DNA from: Alphaproteobacteria bacterium
GTDB taxonomy: Bacteria > Pseudomonadota > Alphaproteobacteria > Bin95
DNA: 64,000 nucleotides
Assembly (NCBI GenBank): GCA_020638555.1
Contig: JACKII010000001.1
Coordinates: 496,001 to 560,000 of the forward strand
Reading direction: 5' to 3'
Shown here: positions 47,616 to 56,352 of the stretch, one piece after another
Position numbering within the stretch: the first letter of the stretch is position 1
Layout: every line of letters begins with the position of its first letter
The notes under the pieces: generated by a model
What the model was told of the DNA's origin: nothing
The model's input: the letters and a program-made list of their open reading frames with translations, nothing else
Databases searched by the model: none
Made by a program: the position numbers and the translations under genes

Positions 47616-47735
47616 TGTACCCCGGCCGCCGCGAAGCGGGGAGCCGGGGCCGCTCGCAGTCGCGAACACCGGCGGTTGTGGTGTTCGAAGGATGACACCG
47701 GCCCCGGATCGGCGCTCCGCACCGTCCGGGGTACG
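47616..47735. repeat. Palindromic intergenic repeat, copy 2
   Basis: Inverted-repeat arms at 47620-47649 and 47702-47731 enclose the core GTGTTCGAAGGATGACACC, identical to that of copy 1 at 19340-19530. The right arm CCCCGGATCGGCGCTCCGC ends in GTAC on this copy as on the first. It lies between the NTF2-like gene and the M20 gene, which are on the same strand. Confidence 0.78.
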
Positions 47736-47752
47736 CGACGTTTCCGGCAGCG

Positions 47753-48162
47753 CTACCGCGCGAAGCTGCTGCGCAACTGGGCCGCCCAGCGATCCCGGAT
47801 GCGGGTGATGACCCAGATCGAGCGGAACGTGCCCAGTTCGGAGCCGTCGGCGTGGAAGCGGGTGAATTCCATGGCGAGATGCACCTTTTCCGCCTCCGCC
47901 TGGATCACGTCCCGGCGGTTCCACTGGCTGCGCGCCCAGCCCGCGCCGGCGCGGGCGTAGAAGTCGTCCAGATAGGTGGCGGGCGTCTGCCAGACCTTCA
48001 TCGCGCTGCCGGCGAGGCGGTAGTGCGGGAAGTGCAGGGTGGCGGCCAGGCCGTCCGGGTCGCGGGCGTTCAGCGCCGCCATGTGCGCGTCGACCACGGC
48101 GAGGCGTTCTGGATCGCCGCCTGGATGTCGGCGGGGAGGTCGGTTTGCGGGGGGAGGGGCAT
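47753..48162 (-). CDS. NTF2/SnoaL-like small protein, one frameshift
   Basis: About 136 aa. The body (VVDAHMAALNARDPDGLAATLHFPHYRL to the C-terminus) has the cone-shaped NTF2-like pattern of a helix-rich start and strands with FHADGSELGTF. The start ATG 48162 has TAGGAGG just upstream and begins MPLPPQTDLPADIQAAIQ, after which one base is missing near 48103-48110. The gene is 11 bases downstream of the carboxylase, so it is probably co-transcribed. Function unknown; such folds bind small molecules or serve as isomerases. Confidence 0.7.
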
Positions 48163-48173
48163 GGGGCGGCCTC

Positions 48174-51100
48174 CTACCACGTGTCGATCCAGGAATGCTT
48201 CTTGCCGTCGCGCGGTTTCGGCGGCGGCGAGGCGCGGAGGCCAGCCAGGACCCAGTCGCGGGTATCGGCGGGGTCGATGACGTTGTCGATCTCGAAATTG
48301 GTGGCCGTGGTCAGCGCCTTGCCCTGGTCGTACATGCCGGCGACCTTCTCCTCGTAGACGCGGCGGCGTTCCTCCGGGTCTTCGATCGCCGCCAGTTCGT
48401 TGCGGTAGCCGAGCTTGACCGCGCCCTCCAGCCCCATGCCGCCGAATTCCGCCGTCGGCCAGGCGACCGAGAAATAGGGCGCGTGGAAGCTGCCGCCGGC
48501 CATGCCCTGGGCACCGAGGCCATAGGACTTGCGCAGGCTGACGGTGAAGAAGGGCACGCTCAGATTGGCGCCGATCACGAACACGCGGCAGCAATGGCGC
48601 ACCAGCGCGGTCTTCTCGTGCTCGGGCCCGACCATGTTGCCGGGGGTGTCGACCAGGAACAGCACCGGAATGTCGAACGCGTCGCAGAGTTGCAGAAAGC
48701 GCGCCGCCTTGTCCGCCGCCGGCGAGTCGATGGCGCCGCCCAGATGCTTGGGGTTGTTGGCGATGACGCCGATGGGCCGGCCCTCGATCCGGGCAAGGCA
48801 GGTGATCATGCCGGGCCCGAACGCCTTGCGCAGCTCCAGCACCGAGCCCTGGTCGCAGAGCGTCTCGATCACATCCCGCACCTCGTAGACGCGCAGGCGG
48901 TTTTCCGGCACGGCGCGGCGCAGCCAGCGCTGGTCCGCGGCCTGCCAGTCCGACACCGGCCCCTGGAAGTAGGAGAGGTATTGCTTGGCGACGGCCACCG
49001 CCTCGGCCTCGTCCTTGACCGCGATGTCGACGACGCCGTTCTTGGTCTGCACGTCCATCGGCCCGACCTCTTCCGGCGTGTAGACGCCCAGGCCGCCGCC
49101 CTCGATCATCGCCGGGCCGCCCATGCCGATGTTCGAGCCCTCGGTGGCGATGACGACGTCGCAGCAGCCCAGCAGCACGGCGTTGCCGGCGAAGCAGCGG
49201 CCGGTGGTGATGCCGACCATCGGCACCAGGCCGGAAAGCTTGGCGAACAGGTTGAAGGCCGGGATGTGCAGGTCGGCGGAGAAATACTTGTCGGTGTCGC
49301 CCGGCCGCCCGCCGCCGCCCTCGGCAAAGATCACCAGCGGCAATTGCATCTCCGCCGCCAGGGCGAACATGCGGTCCTTCTTGTGGTGATTGTTGAAGCC
49401 CTGGGTTCCGGCCAGCACGGTGTAGTCATAGCTCATCACCAGGGCGCGGGACTGCGTGTCCGCAAAGCGGTCGCCGTTGATGTGGGCGAGGCCGGCGATC
49501 AGGCCATCCGCCGGCGTGCGGTCGATCAGCTCTTCCATGGTGGAGCGGTTGCGCCGCGCGGCCACCTGGAAGGCGCCGTATTCGTGGAAGGAGCCGTCGT
49601 CGACCAGATCGGCGATGTTCTCGCGCGCGGTGCGGTGGCCGGTCTTGCGCCGGCGGGTGACGGCGTCGGGGCGGTTTTCGTCCAGGGTCTTGGCGCGGCG
49701 GGCCTCCACCTCGGCCAGGTCCGGGCGGATGGCGTCGAGGTCGATCTCCTCCTCTTCCGCCGCCTCGCCGGTCTCCACGTCCGCCGGCTCGACAAAGGCA
49801 AGGGCGTGGTCCTCGAACACGGTTTCGCCCGGTTCGACCGCGATCAGGCGGACAATGCCGCTGACCGGCGCGGCGATCACGTGCTCCATCTTCATGGCTT
49901 CCATGATCAGCAGCGCTTCGCCGGCGACGATGGTCTCGCCCTCGGTCCTGGCGAGCGAGACCACGGTGCCCTGCATCGGCGCGCGCACGGCCTCGGTGCC
50001 ATCGGGGCCGTCCGGGCCGTCGGCGCTGGCGTCCGCCGCGCCGGGAGCGGCGGCACCGGGCTGGGCGGCGTCGGCCTGGGCATTCGGGTTCTGCTCGCGG
50101 CCCAGCACCAGCACCGCCAGCGGATCGTTCGGGTCGACGCGCGGGCCGGCCCGCTTGGCGTCAGACGGCGTGGCGGCGGCGAAGTGCAAGGGCGGGGCGG
50201 TGGGCGTCTGCAACAGCTCGTCGATGGTTTCCTCGATGAAGCGGGTATAGGTGGCGCCGGACCGCACCCGCTCGTGCGCCACGATGCGTTGCAGCACCGG
50301 CAGGTTGGTGGCCACACCGCCGATGCGGAAGCGGCGCAGCGCCCGCTCCGTGCGCCGCAGCGCCTCCGGCAGGCCGCCATCCGTCTTCCCGTTCCCGGGG
50401 GCGTGGACGATGACCTTGGCCAGCAGCGAGTCGAAGCGCGGATTGGTGCGGTAGCCGGTATAGCCGTAATGATCCACCCGCACGCCCGACGGCGGGTCGA
50501 AGGCGGTGAGCGTGCCGCCGGTCGGCCGGGCCGAGCCGTCCGGCTGCATTGCCTCCAGATTGACCCGCGCCTGCACCGCATAGCCGTTCGGCTGCGGCGG
50601 CCGGGCCGGATTCAGGCCCAGGCTCGCCAGCGACCTGCCGTCGGCGAGCGCCAGTTGGATCTGCACCAGGTCCAGGCCGGTGACACACTCGGTCACCGTG
50701 TGCTCCACCTGCAGACGCGGATTGCATTCCAGGAAGGCGATGGTGGTGTCGGCGCCGCGGTCGTCGCCGTCCACCAGGAATTCGAACGTGCCGAGGCTCC
50801 TGTACTTCACCGCCGCGGCCAGGTCGGAGGCGGCCTGGTGCAGGCGTTCGCGCACGGCGGGGTGCAGGTTCGGGGCCGGGGCGATCTCGACGATTTTCTG
50901 GTGCTGGCGCTGGATCGAGCAGTCGCGCTCGCCCAGCGCGATCACGCCGCCGGAGCCGTCGCCGGCCACCTGCACCTCGATATGGCGGGCGTGCGGCAGG
51001 TATTGCTCGATGAATACGTCGGAGCGGCCGAAGGCGGTGCGGGCCTCGGACTGGCTGCGCTCGAAGGCTTCGGCCAGGTCGTCCTCGTGGTGGATCACGC

Positions 51101-51602
51101 GCATGCCGCGGCCGCCGCCGCCCGCCACCGCCTTCAGCATGGCCGACGTGCCCGGCTCCAGGCCGGCAAAGAAGGCGCGGGCGACGTCCAGCAGGGTGGG
51201 GCCGTCGGTGCCCGGCAGCAACGGCACGTCCCGCTCCGCCGCCAGGCGCCGCGCCTCCACCTTGTCGCCGAACAGGTCGAGCTGCTCCGGAGTGGGGCCG
51301 ACAAAGGTCAGGCCGGCGGCGGCGCAGGCGCGGGCGAAATCGCCGTTCTCCGCGAGGAAGCCATAGCCCGGATGCACCGCGTCGGCGCCGGCATTGCGGG
51401 CGGCCTGGACCACGCCCGCAATGTCGAGATAGGCGGCGGGGCCGGAGCCCTCCAGCGGCACCGCCCGGTCCGTGACGCGGGTGTGCAGGCTCTGGGCGTC
51501 GTCCTGGCTGTAGACCGCGACGGTCTCGATTCCCAGATCGGCGGCGGTCTGGGCGATGCGGATGGCAATCTCGCCGCGATTGGCGATGAGCAGGCGCTGC
51601 AT
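48174..51602 (-). CDS. Single-chain biotin-dependent acyl-CoA carboxylase
   Basis: A 1142-aa protein with all carboxylase parts in one chain. Residues about 1-450 are biotin carboxylase (LLIANRGEIAIRIAQT, ATP-grasp loop AGGGGRGMRV, FLECNPRLQVEHTVTE). A linker region is followed by the biotinyl domain with EAMKMEHV (biotin lysine K571), and residues about 640-1142 form the carboxyltransferase (GCCDVVIATEGSNIGMGG, FLVDTPGNMVGPEHE). Acetyl-, propionyl- or longer acyl-CoA could be the substrate; the layout resembles single-chain long-chain acyl-CoA carboxylases. Divergent from the RND operon across a 249-base region with a palindrome. Confidence 0.92.
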   Translation of the reverse strand: MQRLLIANRGEIAIRIAQTAADLGIETVAVYSQDDAQSLHTRVTDRAVPLEGSGPAAYLDIAGVVQAARNAGADAVHPGYGFLAENGDFARACAAAGLTFVGPTPEQLDLFGDKVEARRLAAERDVPLLPGTDGPTLLDVARAFFAGLEPGTSAMLKAVAGGGGRGMRVIHHEDDLAEAFERSQSEARTAFGRSDVFIEQYLPHARHIEVQVAGDGSGGVIALGERDCSIQRQHQKIVEIAPAPNLHPAVRERLHQAASDLAAAVKYRSLGTFEFLVDGDDRGADTTIAFLECNPRLQVEHTVTECVTGLDLVQIQLALADGRSLASLGLNPARPPQPNGYAVQARVNLEAMQPDGSARPTGGTLTAFDPPSGVRVDHYGYTGYRTNPRFDSLLAKVIVHAPGNGKTDGGLPEALRRTERALRRFRIGGVATNLPVLQRIVAHERVRSGATYTRFIEETIDELLQTPTAPPLHFAAATPSDAKRAGPRVDPNDPLAVLVLGREQNPNAQADAAQPGAAAPGAADASADGPDGPDGTEAVRAPMQGTVVSLARTEGETIVAGEALLIMEAMKMEHVIAAPVSGIVRLIAVEPGETVFEDHALAFVEPADVETGEAAEEEEIDLDAIRPDLAEVEARRAKTLDENRPDAVTRRRKTGHRTARENIADLVDDGSFHEYGAFQVAARRNRSTMEELIDRTPADGLIAGLAHINGDRFADTQSRALVMSYDYTVLAGTQGFNNHHKKDRMFALAAEMQLPLVIFAEGGGGRPGDTDKYFSADLHIPAFNLFAKLSGLVPMVGITTGRCFAGNAVLLGCCDVVIATEGSNIGMGGPAMIEGGGLGVYTPEEVGPMDVQTKNGVVDIAVKDEAEAVAVAKQYLSYFQGPVSDWQAADQRWLRRAVPENRLRVYEVRDVIETLCDQGSVLELRKAFGPGMITCLARIEGRPIGVIANNPKHLGGAIDSPAADKAARFLQLCDAFDIPVLFLVDTPGNMVGPEHEKTALVRHCCRVFVIGANLSVPFFTVSLRKSYGLGAQGMAGGSFHAPYFSVAWPTAEFGGMGLEGAVKLGYRNELAAIEDPEERRRVYEEKVAGMYDQGKALTTATNFEIDNVIDPADTRDWVLAGLRASPPPKPRDGKKHSWIDTW

Positions 51603-51787
51603 GGCACTCCCTGTTGCTGGCAACGGACGGTTTTCGCCAGCATAGCCGCTGCGGGCGATCCGACCAGAGGGCACGCGCGGCGTGGCGGCCGTTGCGGGAC
51701 CGCGCCCGCGGCTGGTGCGCTCGAAGGCCTGCGGCGGCGATGGCAAGACGACATTTCCGGCGCCTGCAGTCGGTCTGCCATGTACAA

Positions 51788-51797
51788 TTGTATACAA
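51788..51797. promoter_or_regulatory. TTGTATACAA palindrome in divergent promoter region
   Basis: A perfect 10-base palindrome in an AT-rich patch within a 249-base GC-rich region between the carboxylase and the RND operon. Its GT...AC core matches the general GntR/FadR-type operator pattern. No regulator gene is adjacent. The rest of the region (51603-51851) shows no clear -35/-10 pair or gene. Confidence 0.5.
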
Positions 51798-51851
51798 ATT
51801 CACACTTGGAGGCCGGACATTGTAGCGCTACTTTCCGGCGTCACGATCCAG

Positions 51852-52994
51852 ATGAGGATGATCGGGTTGATTCTGAGCGTTCGCCCCGACCGGGCCCTGG
51901 TATTGCCGCATAGGCGTTTGTTGCTCGTGGTGGCGTTGTCGGGCCTCTGGTTGGCCGCGACGGCCGTTCCGTCCGACCCCGCCCTGGCCCAGGCCGCCAA
52001 GCGGCTGGTGGCGGTGGAGGCGGTCACGCTCCAGCCGCAGGTGGTGGTGGAATCCGTCTCGTCCGTGGGCGATCTGGCCTCGGAGGCCTCGGTCATCGTG
52101 CGGCCGGAAATCGCCGGCCGGGTGACGGAAATCGGCTATGTCGAAGGCGCCAGGGTCGAGGCCGGCGCCGTGCTGGTGCGCCTGGACGATGCGATCTACC
52201 GCGGCGAACTGGACCAGGCCAAGGCCCGGCGCGACCTGAGCGCCCGCAATTACGAGCGCGCCAAGGCCCTGAACCAGCGCGGCCACAGCAGCGAGCAGGC
52301 GCTGGACATCGCGCGCGAGGAAGTGCGGGTGAACGAGGCCAGCGTCGAACTGGCCGAGGCGCGGCTTCAGAAAACCATCATCACCGCGCCCTTTGCCGGC
52401 GAGGTCGGGCTCAGCGCCATCAGCGTCGGCGACTACATCAAGGCCGGCGACGATATCGTCAACCTGGAACAGATCGTGCCGCTGAAGGTCGATTTCCGCC
52501 TGCCGGAGCGCTATTTGCGGCTGGTCGCCGTGGGGCGGCCGGTGGATATCACGCTGGATGCGTTCCCGGGCAAATCCTATCTGGGCGAGGTCTATGCCAT
52601 CGACCCGCGCATCCGCGCCAACGACCGCAGCATCGGCGTGCGGGCGCGACTGCCGAATGCCGAGGGCCGGTTGCGCCCCGGCCTGTTCGCCCGCGTCCGC
52701 ATGATCGTCGACCGCCGCGACCAAGCGCTGGTGGTGCCGGAGGAAGCCCTGGTGCCGCGGGGCGACCACCGCTTCGTCTTCCGCATTATCGACGGCAAGG
52801 CCGTGCTGACCGAGGTGAAGATCGGCCTGCGCGAAACCGGGAAGGTGGAGATCGTCGAGGGCCTCCAGGCCGGCGATGTCGTCATCACCGCCGGCCAGGC
52901 CAAGGTGCGGGAGGGATCGGCGGTGCGCATTGTCGGCGGCAATGCCGGACCCCAGGGCAAGGTTTCGTCCGCCGCCGAAGGGTCCGCCTCATGA
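51852..52994 (+). CDS. RND efflux periplasmic adaptor (membrane fusion protein)
   Basis: A 380-aa membrane fusion protein. A signal/anchor helix lies at residues about 20-45 (LLLVVALSGLWLAATAV), then a lipoyl-like half (IVRPEIAGRVTEIGYVEGARV), an alpha-hairpin with EQALDIAREEVRVNEA, the second lipoyl half (TIITAPFAGEVGL) and beta-barrel with GRPVDITLDAFPGK. It bridges the inner-membrane pump to an outer-membrane channel. The start is uncertain: ATG 51852 and ATG 51858 are in frame and neither has a strong ribosome site. Overlaps the permease by 4 bases. Confidence 0.9.
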   Translation: MRMIGLILSVRPDRALVLPHRRLLLVVALSGLWLAATAVPSDPALAQAAKRLVAVEAVTLQPQVVVESVSSVGDLASEASVIVRPEIAGRVTEIGYVEGARVEAGAVLVRLDDAIYRGELDQAKARRDLSARNYERAKALNQRGHSSEQALDIAREEVRVNEASVELAEARLQKTIITAPFAGEVGLSAISVGDYIKAGDDIVNLEQIVPLKVDFRLPERYLRLVAVGRPVDITLDAFPGKSYLGEVYAIDPRIRANDRSIGVRARLPNAEGRLRPGLFARVRMIVDRRDQALVVPEEALVPRGDHRFVFRIIDGKAVLTEVKIGLRETGKVEIVEGLQAGDVVITAGQAKVREGSAVRIVGGNAGPQGKVSSAAEGSAS

Positions 52995-55900
52995 GGTTGC
53001 CGGAACTCTGCATTCGCCGCCCGGTGTTTGCGACCGTTCTGAGCCTGATCCTCTGCCTGGTCGGACTGGTCAGCTATCAGCGCCTGACCGTGCGCGAATA
53101 CCCGGACGTCGACACCCCCGTCGTCACCGTCCAGACCACCTATCGCGGCGCCGACGCCAACATCGTCGAAAGCCAGGTGACCAAGGTGCTGGAGGATTCG
53201 CTGGCCGGGATCGAGGGCATCGACTTCATGACCTCGATCAGCCGGCCGGAAAGCAGCCAGATCACGGTCACCTTCAAGCTGAACCGCGATCCGGATGCGG
53301 CGGCGGCCGACGTGCGCGACCGGGTCGGCCGGGTGCGGGGGCGGCTGCCGGACGAAATCACCGAGCCGGTGATCGCCAAGGTCGAGGCCGACGCGCGGGC
53401 GATGATGTATCTGGCCTTCACCAGCGAACGCCACACGCCGCCGCAGATCAGCGACTATGCGGATCGCTATGTCACCGACCAGTTGCAGATCCTGCCCGGC
53501 GTCGCCTCGGTCCGGATTTTCGGCGAGCGGCGCTATTCCATGCGGCTCTGGCTCGACCCGGACCGGCTGGCCGCGCTCGACCTGACGCCGCTGGATGTGG
53601 AGGAGGCGCTGCGCAGCCAGAATGTCGAAATCCCCGCCGGCCGGATCGAAAGCACGAACCGCGAATTCTCGGTGCTGTCCAAGACCGGGCTTTCCACGCC
53701 GGAACAGTTCGACAATCTGGTGCTGCGGCGCGGGCCGGACTATCTGGTGCGGCTCTCGGACGTCGGCTATGCCGAGGTGGGGCCGCAGGACACGCGCCGG
53801 GTGGTGCGCTTCAACAACGAGACCGCCATCGGCCTCGGCGTCATCAAGCAGGCGACCGCCAACCCGCTGGACGTATCCCATGCGGTCTATGCGGCGCTGC
53901 CGGCCATTTCCGCCTCCTTGCCCGAAGGCATGCAGGTGCATGTCGCCTATGACTCGACCGTGTTCATCGACGAGTCGATCAACAACGTCTACCACACCAT
54001 CGCCGAGGCGGTGGTGCTGGTGGTGCTGATCATCTTCCTGTTCCTGCGCTCCGGCCGGGCGACGCTGGTGCCGATCGTCACCATCCCGATCGCGCTGATC
54101 GGCGGCTGCGCACTGATGTATCTGTTCAACTTCTCCATCAACACGCTGACGCTGCTGTCCATGGTGCTGGCCATCGGCCTGGTGGTCGACGACGCCATCG
54201 TCATGCTGGAAAACATCTATCGCCATGTGGAGGAAGGGGCGACGCCGTTCGAGGCGGCGCTGAAGGGCAGCCGCGAAATCGGCTTCGCCATCATCGCCAT
54301 GACCCTGACCCTGGTGGCGGTCTATGTGCCCATCGGCTTCATGGCGGGCGCGACCGGGCGCCTGTTCACGGAATTCGCCTGGACGCTGGCCGGCGCGGTG
54401 CTGGTCTCGGGCTTCGTCGCGCTGACGCTGTCGCCGATGATGTGCTCGCGCCTGCTGCGGCCGCACACCGCCCGGCACGGCGCGTTCTTCCGGGCGTCCG
54501 AGCGGGTGATGGACGGCATGGCCGGCGGCTATCGCTGGGCGCTCGGCCGGGCGCTGCGGCTGCGGCCGGCGGTGCTGTTGCTGGGGCTGGCGGTGGCCGG
54601 GGCCGGCTATCCCCTGATGGCGAACCTGAAATCGGAGCTGGCGCCCTATGAGGACCAGGGCATTATCCGCCTGTTCTTCAGCGCGCCGGAAGGGGCGACC
54701 ATCGACTATACCAGCCGCTATGCCGCGCAGTTCGAGCCGATGGTCGACGCGATCCCGGAAATCGAACGCCGCTTCGTCGTCTCCGGCTATCCGACCGTGT
54801 CGCAGGGGCTGATCTTCATCAGCCTGGCGCCGTGGAGCGAGCGCGAGCGGTCCGCGGCCCAGGTGGCGGCGGCGCTGGCGCCGAAGGTGGCGCAGGTGGC
54901 CGGCGTGCGGGCCTTTCCGATCCTGCCGCCGTCGCTCGGCCAGTCGCGGCACTCCAAGCCGGTGGAAATCGTCATCGGCACCATCGAGCCCTACGAGAAG
55001 CTGGACCAGTGGGTCGAGCAGATCCGTGCCAAGGTGGACTCCTATCCCGGCCTGATCAATGTCGACACCGACCTGCAACTGAACACGCCGCAACTGCGCA
55101 TCGACATCGCCCGCGACAAGGTGGCCTCGCTGGGCGTGGACGTGGCCCGCCTCGGCCGCACCATCGAAACGCTGCTGGGCGGGCGCGAGGTGACGCGTTA
55201 CGAGCAGGACGGCGAGCAGTATGACGTGATCGTGCAGATGGCGGACATCGACCGCACCAACCCGGACGACCTGAACCGGATCTATGTCAAAACGCCCAGC
55301 GGCACGTTGACGGCGCTGTCCAACCTGGTGTCGATCACCGAGACCGTGGCGCCGAAGGAGTTGAACCATTTCAACCAGCTGCGCTCGGCCAAGATCACGG
55401 CGAACCTGGCCCCCGGCTACTCGCTGGCGGATGGGCTGGCGGTGCTGGAAAAGGCGACGCGCGAGGTGGTGCCGGCGGCGGCGCGGATCGACTATTCCGG
55501 CCAGGCGCGGGAATACAAAAGCTCCAGTTCCGGCATTTACCTGACCTTCGTGCTGGCGCTGGCCTTCATCTTCCTGGTGCTGGCGGCGCAGTTCGAGAGC
55601 TTTGTCGACCCGTTCATCATCATGCTGACGGTGCCGTTGTCGATGACCGGCGCACTGCTGGCGCTCTGGCTGGCGGACGGCACGCTGAACATCTACAGCC
55701 AGGTGGGGCTGGTGACGCTGATCGGCCTGATCACCAAGCACGGCATCCTGATCGTCGAGTTCGCCAACCAGATGCAGGCGCGCGGCGTCGACGCGAGAAC
55801 CGCGGCGATAGAGGCGGCGGCCCTGCGCTTCCGGCCGATCCTGATGACCACGGGGGCGATGGTGTTGGGCGCCGTGCCGCTGGCGATCGCCACCGGCGCT

Positions 55901-56071
55901 GGTGCGCAGAGCCGGCACGACATCGGCTGGGTGATTGTCGGCGGCCTGCTGGTCGGCACGTTCTTCACCCTGTTCGTGATCCCGGCGGTCTACACCTATC
56001 TCGCCCGCAAACCCCGGCACACGCAGGTTGCGGAGCAGGTGGGGACGTCGGCGCCGACAGCGGCCGAATAG
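52991..56071 (+). CDS. RND efflux permease
   Basis: A 1026-aa inner-membrane proton-driven pump of the HAE1-like RND type. The N-terminal RRPVFATVLSLILCLVGL is typical. The proton-relay aspartates in helix 4 (GLVVDDAIVMLENIYR) and the lysine in helix 10 (LIGLITKHGILIVEFAN) are present, so it should be functional. Two large periplasmic loops precede helices 2 and 8. No outer-membrane TolC-type partner is encoded next to it. Drugs, lipids or organic solvents are possible substrates; the divergent acyl-CoA carboxylase hints at lipid-related regulation (inference). Confidence 0.95.
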   Translation: MRLPELCIRRPVFATVLSLILCLVGLVSYQRLTVREYPDVDTPVVTVQTTYRGADANIVESQVTKVLEDSLAGIEGIDFMTSISRPESSQITVTFKLNRDPDAAAADVRDRVGRVRGRLPDEITEPVIAKVEADARAMMYLAFTSERHTPPQISDYADRYVTDQLQILPGVASVRIFGERRYSMRLWLDPDRLAALDLTPLDVEEALRSQNVEIPAGRIESTNREFSVLSKTGLSTPEQFDNLVLRRGPDYLVRLSDVGYAEVGPQDTRRVVRFNNETAIGLGVIKQATANPLDVSHAVYAALPAISASLPEGMQVHVAYDSTVFIDESINNVYHTIAEAVVLVVLIIFLFLRSGRATLVPIVTIPIALIGGCALMYLFNFSINTLTLLSMVLAIGLVVDDAIVMLENIYRHVEEGATPFEAALKGSREIGFAIIAMTLTLVAVYVPIGFMAGATGRLFTEFAWTLAGAVLVSGFVALTLSPMMCSRLLRPHTARHGAFFRASERVMDGMAGGYRWALGRALRLRPAVLLLGLAVAGAGYPLMANLKSELAPYEDQGIIRLFFSAPEGATIDYTSRYAAQFEPMVDAIPEIERRFVVSGYPTVSQGLIFISLAPWSERERSAAQVAAALAPKVAQVAGVRAFPILPPSLGQSRHSKPVEIVIGTIEPYEKLDQWVEQIRAKVDSYPGLINVDTDLQLNTPQLRIDIARDKVASLGVDVARLGRTIETLLGGREVTRYEQDGEQYDVIVQMADIDRTNPDDLNRIYVKTPSGTLTALSNLVSITETVAPKELNHFNQLRSAKITANLAPGYSLADGLAVLEKATREVVPAAARIDYSGQAREYKSSSSGIYLTFVLALAFIFLVLAAQFESFVDPFIIMLTVPLSMTGALLALWLADGTLNIYSQVGLVTLIGLITKHGILIVEFANQMQARGVDARTAAIEAAALRFRPILMTTGAMVLGAVPLAIATGAGAQSRHDIGWVIVGGLLVGTFFTLFVIPAVYTYLARKPRHTQVAEQVGTSAPTAAE

Positions 56072-56154
56072 GGCGCACGGCGCCGGCGCACTAGGCGAGC
56101 CGGGGCTCATGAGCGGATGATTTTGGGAAGGATCCCCCGAGAGGGGGAAGAAGC

Positions 56155-56229
56155 TGGCTCCGCGGGTAGGATTCGAACCTACGACCGATCGGTTAACAGC
56201 CGATTGCTCTACCACTGAGCTACCGCGGA
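56155..56229 (-). tRNA. tRNA-Asn (GTT)
   Basis: Reading the minus strand, a 7-bp acceptor stem TCCGCGG/CCGCGGA, D-arm with GTGGTAGAG, anticodon arm with loop CTGTTAACC (anticodon GTT), and T-arm with GGTTCGAATCC form a complete cloverleaf. The CCA end is encoded (plus-strand TGG 56155-56157). No integrase or repeated 3' tRNA fragment is seen nearby. A small CCCCC/GGGGG hairpin lies just beyond its 3' end (about 56132-56146). Confidence 0.97.
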
Positions 56230-56352
56230 CCAGAGCGGGGAGCGGCTCTGCGCTCCCCGTCGTTAGCGGCGCAATCTATTCAAGAACGCGGGCTTTGCCA
56301 AGCGGCGAGTTGCGCTCGGAATGCCGCAGTCCCCAAAAAAATTCGCCGGTGC

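Noticed and set aside
52592..56215. Minus-strand open frame of about 1200 codons opposite the RND genes
   Set aside because: No motifs and biased composition. The plus strand carries a complete RND permease with its proton-relay residues.
56155..56229. tRNA-Asn as an integration site of a mobile element
   Set aside because: I found no duplicated 3' tRNA segment and no recombinase within the window.
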